Source: Meridianimarinicoccus roseus (GTDB lineage: Bacteria; Pseudomonadota; Alphaproteobacteria; Rhodobacterales; Rhodobacteraceae). Taken from it: a stretch of DNA of 38,446 nt. Under the pieces are notes generated by a model. That model made no database searches. It worked only from the letters and a program-made list of their open reading frames with translations, and was not told the origin of the DNA. The position numbers and the translations under genes are program-made. The DNA lies in contig NZ_QGKU01000016.1 in NCBI RefSeq assembly GCF_003172915.1, positions 1 to 38,446 of the forward strand, read 5' to 3'. Below, one piece after another: positions 34,060 to 38,446 of the stretch (position 1 is the stretch's first letter; the number at the start of each line of letters is the position of its first letter).

Positions 34060-35019
34060 TCAGTCTGGGATGTCGCGAACCGGCGCCACGCCGCGATTCT
34101 GTGCCCTGAATCTGGCGCGATATCCCGACGCGGAGGCGCCCGGTTGCCGTTGAAAGGTGCGGCGCATGCGCTTGGCGCTTCGGAAGCCCGTGCCCAGGCG
34201 ACCCATTCGATCCCCCGCCTTGCCGTCTCGAGCGCGATGTGGGGCGCCGGAACACGGACAGTTCCGACATGGCGGTGACCCTCGGTGGGGCGTCCGGCTG
34301 CGGTGCGATGTGCGGCAGTGCGGTGTTGATCGCCCGATCCTCGCCACGTTGCGCAAGAAGGTCTGCGCTGAATTGCGACTGTCCGCCGGGTCGGATCATA
34401 AGCATCAAGGTCAGCGGCGGCACCTCAAAAGCGATTGCGCGGCCCCAGTCCATTCTGATCGGCACCTGCGCAAGGTCCATGACCGCGGCCATACCTGCCG
34501 ATGTCCAGGTGTCGCCGTCGCGTCGGAAAAACACATCTCGGTCGCGCCGCATCTGCGGAAAACGCCTTTCAAGGATCAGAAGCCACCACAGGTGCGTTGT
34601 GGCGTGCCGTCCGACCGGCAAGCCGAGTTTGGACAAGATCATCGCGCCGTTGCAGATCGACCAAATCGCCGGGCGCTTGGCGCGGGCCGGAGCACGAAGC
34701 CCAGCAGTTCACGATCCCCATGCGCCGCGCCGTGCCCGCCGCCGACCATAACCGTGTCGATCAGTCTGGGGTCCGCCACCATCGCCGCGAAGACGCGGTG
34801 CTCTACCAGGCTCAGGGCGGACGTTGTCGGCTACTGCCCCGTTGTACCCACCGCGACGGTCAGGCGTTGGGACTCCAGCCCGTCTTGAAGAAGAAAGGAC
34901 AGGATGGAATTCAGCACCTCGGGCGGTCCGACCGCATCGAGGATAAAGACGTCCGGATTGGTGACCATTGCCACGCTGCGCTGGCGGGAGCCGGTGGAGT
35001 AGTTGGTTTCCGGCGTCAT
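34060..35019 (-). pseudogene. GlxA-family AraC regulator, multiply frameshifted
   Basis: The remnant spans about 320 codons, the normal length of GlxA-type regulators (DJ-1/PfpI-like domain plus AraC helix-turn-helix). Pieces in several frames are: start MTPETNYSTGSRQRSVAMVT with NPDVFILDAVGPPEVLNSILSFLLQ, ending at a premature stop; VMVGGGHGAA; then RHATTHLWWLLILERRFPQM, FFRRDGDTWTSAGMAAVMDLA, DWGRAIAFEV and RPGGQSQFSADLLAQRGEDR; and finally SAKRMRRTFQRQPGASASGYRARF in another frame. At least three frameshifts and a stop prevent expression. Such regulators often sit near methylated-amine or carnitine metabolism genes, which fits the nearby dioxygenase. Confidence 0.75.
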
Positions 35020-35158
35020 ATTCCGACATTGGCGCAAGGCGCGGAACTTCGGTTTGGACCAACACCCCACTTTCTTCGCCAACCTCGCCGCGATGCTGCG
35101 AGGCGTCGGCGTGCCGTGCCGCTCGCCCCGCGCAACTACAGCAGGCGGCACCATGGGG

Positions 35159-38100
35159 CTACCAGTCATGGCGGTCATGCGTTTCCATGAGGTCGGGCGC
35201 AAGCTCGGCATCGGGCACGATCATGACGTCCTCCGCCATCACGTCGTTTTCGTTTTCGGCACCGCCACTGTCTAGATCTGTCGCGCCTTCGGGCACATCC
35301 TCCGCCCAGCCGGGCGCTTCCGCCATATCGAAAAGGATCGGCTCTGGCTCGGCCGGGTCCGCATCAGGAACAAGCCCGACCGCGTCGGTGACCGTCAGCG
35401 TGATGCTGTCGGACAAGGCCACGGGCCGCCCGCTGCCTTCCGGCGGTGTCAACCGCACGGCCCAGTCGATCGCTCCGGTGAAATTCGGCGGCGGCGACAG
35501 TTCGACGACCGAAAGGTCCCAGTCGGTAACGTCCACGGGGCCGCCATCGGACAGCACGGCATCGGGACCGCCGATGACCAGCGTATCCGCTGGCAGTCCG
35601 GTGATCTCGATACGGTCCTGTGCGGGTATGTCTGGCGCAGGCTCCGCCGCCGGGGTTACGAGGCTACGCCCGTCGATCCCCGGACCTTCCCATTCCAGCT
35701 TCAGCCCGGCATGGCCGTAATTCTCGAAATAGCGCACTTCGATCTGGTGCGTGCCGGGATCGAGATCGACCTGCGCTGTCCGGGTGCGGAAGGAGTGCAG
35801 CCCATCATTGTCGAGCGCAGGGACGCCATCGACAAACAGCATTGCGCCGTCATCGGCACCAAGGTGAAACCTGAACTGCCCGCCTTCATCCACCGTCACG
35901 GCGCCGGTGATGCGCGCAGCGAAGGTGTCGGTCGAACCGCCTTCCCAGAAGCTGTTCCGGCTATTGGTATAATCGATGCCCTGAACGGTTTCGCTGTGAT
36001 CCGGCGTGCCGGTCCAGTCCACGTCATCGAGTTTACTCAACCGCGAGTCGAAGTCGAAATACTGCGCAGTGAAGCCCGGCTCGGGCGGCGGCACATCGTC
36101 GGTACCGATGGTGATGCCAAGTGCGACCATTCCGCCGTCCGTGATCGCCATCCCTTCTGCTGCGCGGACCGGTTCCGGGCCCTCGAGCCCCGGCCCTTCC
36201 CAGTGGAGCTGCAGGTCGGACCCGCCTTCTCGCCCGACGTGGCGCAGGTCGATGGCGTGCGCCCCCGGCTCCAGCGTAATTGTCCGCGTCGTGGCGCCTT
36301 CGGGGTCCGGCGCGACGATCTGTCCGTCGATCCGCAGCACCGCCGCGCCGTCCGGCGGCAGGTGGAACGTATAGCTGCCGCCCTCAGCCACATCGACATG
36401 GCCGGTCATCTGCGCTGCGGCTGGGATTGCGCCGACGGGCGCAGGGGCCGCCGATCCCCTTTCGGCCAGCGCCACATCGTCGGGCACCGCCTGCCAGTCG
36501 ACCGCGTCGGGATTCTGTGTGTCTGGCGGAACATTGTGGCGCGCGATGCGAAAACCCGACGTGATCCTGATGTCGGCGGTGTCCATGACGGTGAGTTCAA
36601 GCGTTTCGGTCACTCTTTCGCCGGCCGAGTCGGTGGCCGTCACCGCCACCCTGAGCCCGGCATCGGCTTGCACATCCAGCGTGGCCCAGTCGTGCAACTT
36701 CAGCACGCCGTCCTCGACCGTGAAGCGGGCATCGGATACGCTGAAACCGTGCATGTCCCAAGCGTCCGGATCGACGACGTCGAGGTGCCCTACGACAGCG
36801 CCGAAATCTGCAGCGCGGACGTTGACGTCGTCGATGTGCACGGACACTGGCGCGCGGTTGCCGTCGGTCACGCCCAGCGTGATCGTGTCATGGGTGACAT
36901 TTCCGCCTGCGTCGATCACTTCCAGCTTCAGATCGAAACTCGCCTGCTGCTCGAAGCTCAGCGTGGCGCCGTCCCGCAAGCGCAACTCATTGCCGACGAT
37001 CTCGAACGTGTCGTGGCTGACGGCGCGCCCCGCAGCGCCCACGAACCCGAAGCTCAGCGCGCCGCCCTCGGGGTCCATCGCGTCAAGCAGCCCCACGCGC
37101 GCCCCGCCCTCAAGTGTGTCCGCGACACTCTCGATATCCAGCGTGATCTCGGTCGGGGCCTCGTCCACGTCCAGCACGTGTATCGTCAGCGTTTCAGTCC
37201 TGCTCAGCCCTTCACTGTCGCTGACCTGCACCCGGATCTCGTGCGAGGCGACTTCTTCATGGTCCAATTCCGCGCCTGGCCGCAACCGGATCGTCGTCCC
37301 CTCGATCACGAAGCGCGGATCGTTCGCGGCGACGCCTTCGGAGTCCACGATCCGGTAGGTCAGCGTATCGCCCGCATCGGGGTCACGCCCCGTCAACGTG
37401 GCGACGACCGCGCCATCCTCTGCCGTTTCGAACACGGACACGCCGTCTGTGATCTGGCTGCGGTTGGCCAGCAGATGACCGTCGAGTTCGCTCACCTCCT
37501 GCGCGTCGAGCACGCCGTTCCATGACATAACCTCGGAAATCGTACCCTCGAACGGTATGTCGCCGGTGAACGGGCGCGCGGTGTGCGGCAGCACAGTGCC
37601 ATTGTTCAGATTGCCGACCCCGGCGGCGTCCGGATGGTTGTATTGCACCCCGACATGGTCGGCCCGGTCTACAAGCACCCCGTCGACATAGCCCGAGAAG
37701 AGCTGCCCCGCCGGGTCCGTATCGGTGGCGTCATGCACCAGCACAACGTTGTAGTAGGTTCCGGGCTCCGCCACGCCAAGCTTGAGCGCCTTGTGCTGGT
37801 GCCCCGTGTCCCATTCCGACCGGTTGTAGGCGAGACCCCAGAGCGTTGCTTCCCCGGTTTCCGGATCGGGCGCGATCGATAACGAATAGCCCCGGACGGT
37901 GCCGCCCTGTTCATAGATCATCTGCACACCGTCGACGGATGTGCCGGTCTCGAAGGACAGCGCGAAGGTCTTTTTCGGAAAGGTGCCGCGGTTCAGGTCG
38001 GCATTGCCCGAGATCTTGTATCCGTCCGAAGTGTTCGAAAAATCGAGTCCTGTTTCGTTCCCGGCCGGTGCCTTGCCGCTGAGATGCCCCGTGCTGCCCG

Positions 38101-38446
38101 CGCCGGACTTGTCCACCCAGGCGCCAGTAGCGGTCTGCCCTTCCGCGTCCGGCGCGAAATCGCCGTCCCTGTCCTGCCCGTCGAGCCACAGTACCAACTC
38201 GTCCGAGTTCGGAAGCTGGGTGGCCGAGATGGTCAACTCTTCCGGGGCCTCGTTGACATCCCCGACCCGGAGCGTGACGTCGCGATGGGTCTGGGCGCCC
38301 GCGGCGTCGGTGGCTGTGAGGCGCAGTGTGACGGCGGGCTCGGCCTCGGCATCGAGCGCCTGTCCCGGGCGCAGGCGGAGCCGCCCGTCCGCGATCTCGA
38401 AGCGGGGATCGTCGACGCCGAGCACGGGGGCGTCGCCCGCGTCGGG
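35159..38446 (-). CDS. Giant cadherin/LamG/PA14 surface protein, C-terminal part
   Basis: The frame is open to the window edge, so the N-terminus is missing; 1,095 or so residues are visible. In order: the end of a cadherin-like repeat (DPRFEIADGRLRLRPGQALD, then DVNEAP), a LamG/concanavalin-like domain (about 65-325, LVLWLDGQDRDGDF, MIYEQGGTVRGYS, GTISEVMSWNGVL), and three further cadherin-like repeats (about 330-615). Two PA14-like carbohydrate-binding domains follow (about 620-770 and 790-925, FHLPPDGAAVLRIDGQ and FRFHLGADDGAMLFVDG), then a C-terminal domain and an acidic tail ending ETHDRHDW. Many Asp residues suggest Ca2+ binding. It is probably a secreted or surface adhesin; no RTX repeats are seen in the visible part. 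Confidence 0.85.
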   Translation of the reverse strand, partial: PDAGDAPVLGVDDPRFEIADGRLRLRPGQALDAEAEPAVTLRLTATDAAGAQTHRDVTLRVGDVNEAPEELTISATQLPNSDELVLWLDGQDRDGDFAPDAEGQTATGAWVDKSGAGSTGHLSGKAPAGNETGLDFSNTSDGYKISGNADLNRGTFPKKTFALSFETGTSVDGVQMIYEQGGTVRGYSLSIAPDPETGEATLWGLAYNRSEWDTGHQHKALKLGVAEPGTYYNVVLVHDATDTDPAGQLFSGYVDGVLVDRADHVGVQYNHPDAAGVGNLNNGTVLPHTARPFTGDIPFEGTISEVMSWNGVLDAQEVSELDGHLLANRSQITDGVSVFETAEDGAVVATLTGRDPDAGDTLTYRIVDSEGVAANDPRFVIEGTTIRLRPGAELDHEEVASHEIRVQVSDSEGLSRTETLTIHVLDVDEAPTEITLDIESVADTLEGGARVGLLDAMDPEGGALSFGFVGAAGRAVSHDTFEIVGNELRLRDGATLSFEQQASFDLKLEVIDAGGNVTHDTITLGVTDGNRAPVSVHIDDVNVRAADFGAVVGHLDVVDPDAWDMHGFSVSDARFTVEDGVLKLHDWATLDVQADAGLRVAVTATDSAGERVTETLELTVMDTADIRITSGFRIARHNVPPDTQNPDAVDWQAVPDDVALAERGSAAPAPVGAIPAAAQMTGHVDVAEGGSYTFHLPPDGAAVLRIDGQIVAPDPEGATTRTITLEPGAHAIDLRHVGREGGSDLQLHWEGPGLEGPEPVRAAEGMAITDGGMVALGITIGTDDVPPPEPGFTAQYFDFDSRLSKLDDVDWTGTPDHSETVQGIDYTNSRNSFWEGGSTDTFAARITGAVTVDEGGQFRFHLGADDGAMLFVDGVPALDNDGLHSFRTRTAQVDLDPGTHQIEVRYFENYGHAGLKLEWEGPGIDGRSLVTPAAEPAPDIPAQDRIEITGLPADTLVIGGPDAVLSDGGPVDVTDWDLSVVELSPPPNFTGAIDWAVRLTPPEGSGRPVALSDSITLTVTDAVGLVPDADPAEPEPILFDMAEAPGWAEDVPEGATDLDSGGAENENDVMAEDVMIVPDAELAPDLMETHDRHDW

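Noticed and set aside
35711-37525. 604-codon plus-strand open frame
   Set aside because: Antisense to the cadherin/PA14 gene; composition reflects the Asp-rich repeats read backwards.

Overview
The window is GC-rich DNA (codon third positions almost always G or C), and its gene content points to an alphaproteobacterium, most likely a Rhodobacteraceae/Roseobacter-type organism. That assignment is inferred from gene families and composition, since no rRNA or tRNA is present. Genes are densely packed in overlapping operons up to about 27.7 kb. From about 27.7 to 35.1 kb the DNA is different: two intact genes (a gamma-butyrobetaine-type dioxygenase and an MFS transporter) sit among recognisable, broken gene remnants.

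Layout. (1) 1-1.35 kb: an IS256-family insertion sequence, followed by an unusually AT-rich 500 bp gap. (2) 1.8-8.7 kb, minus strand: a PfkB-type 6-phosphofructokinase, then a tightly coupled operon of a 2OG-Fe(II) oxygenase and a BMP-type (nucleoside-type) ABC importer. (3) 8.8-16.2 kb: the most interesting block, a probable transmembrane flavin/heme redox system. It contains a small PepSY protein, a cytochrome b561, an Asp-run secreted protein, a DUF2271 protein with a TGAS motif resembling an ApbE flavinylation site, a PepSY-membrane/flavodoxin/FAD-NADPH reductase fusion, an ApbE, and a divergent OmpR-type response regulator with its histidine kinase. Two copies of one four-half-site operator (tandem 11-bp repeats, identical internal spacing) lie 43 and 44 nt before the regulator gene and before the Asp-run gene. 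This ties the cluster into one regulon.

(4) 16.3-19.7 kb, minus strand: a three-gene overlapping operon of a CDP-alcohol phosphatidyltransferase, an LtaS/EptA-like alkaline-phosphatase-superfamily membrane enzyme and an LPG-synthase-type membrane protein. It looks like a lipid head-group or envelope-polymer pathway. (5) 19.7-24.7 kb: a LacI-type regulator divergent from an arylsulfotransferase-like protein plus an SsuABC/TauABC-type importer, with two TAAAACGTTTTA-like operators between them. (6) 24.8-27.7 kb: an aspartate-dehydrogenase-like enzyme, a LysR regulator and an aldo/keto reductase.

(7) 27.7-35.1 kb: a decaying region. It holds remnants of DUF1513 and imelysin (iron-uptake-associated), a YraQ/UPF0718 permease, a nearly full-length but multiply frameshifted GlxA-type AraC regulator, and a possible transporter C-terminus. 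(8) 35.2 kb to the right edge, minus strand: the C-terminal part of a giant cadherin-repeat/LamG/PA14 surface protein whose N-terminus lies outside the window.
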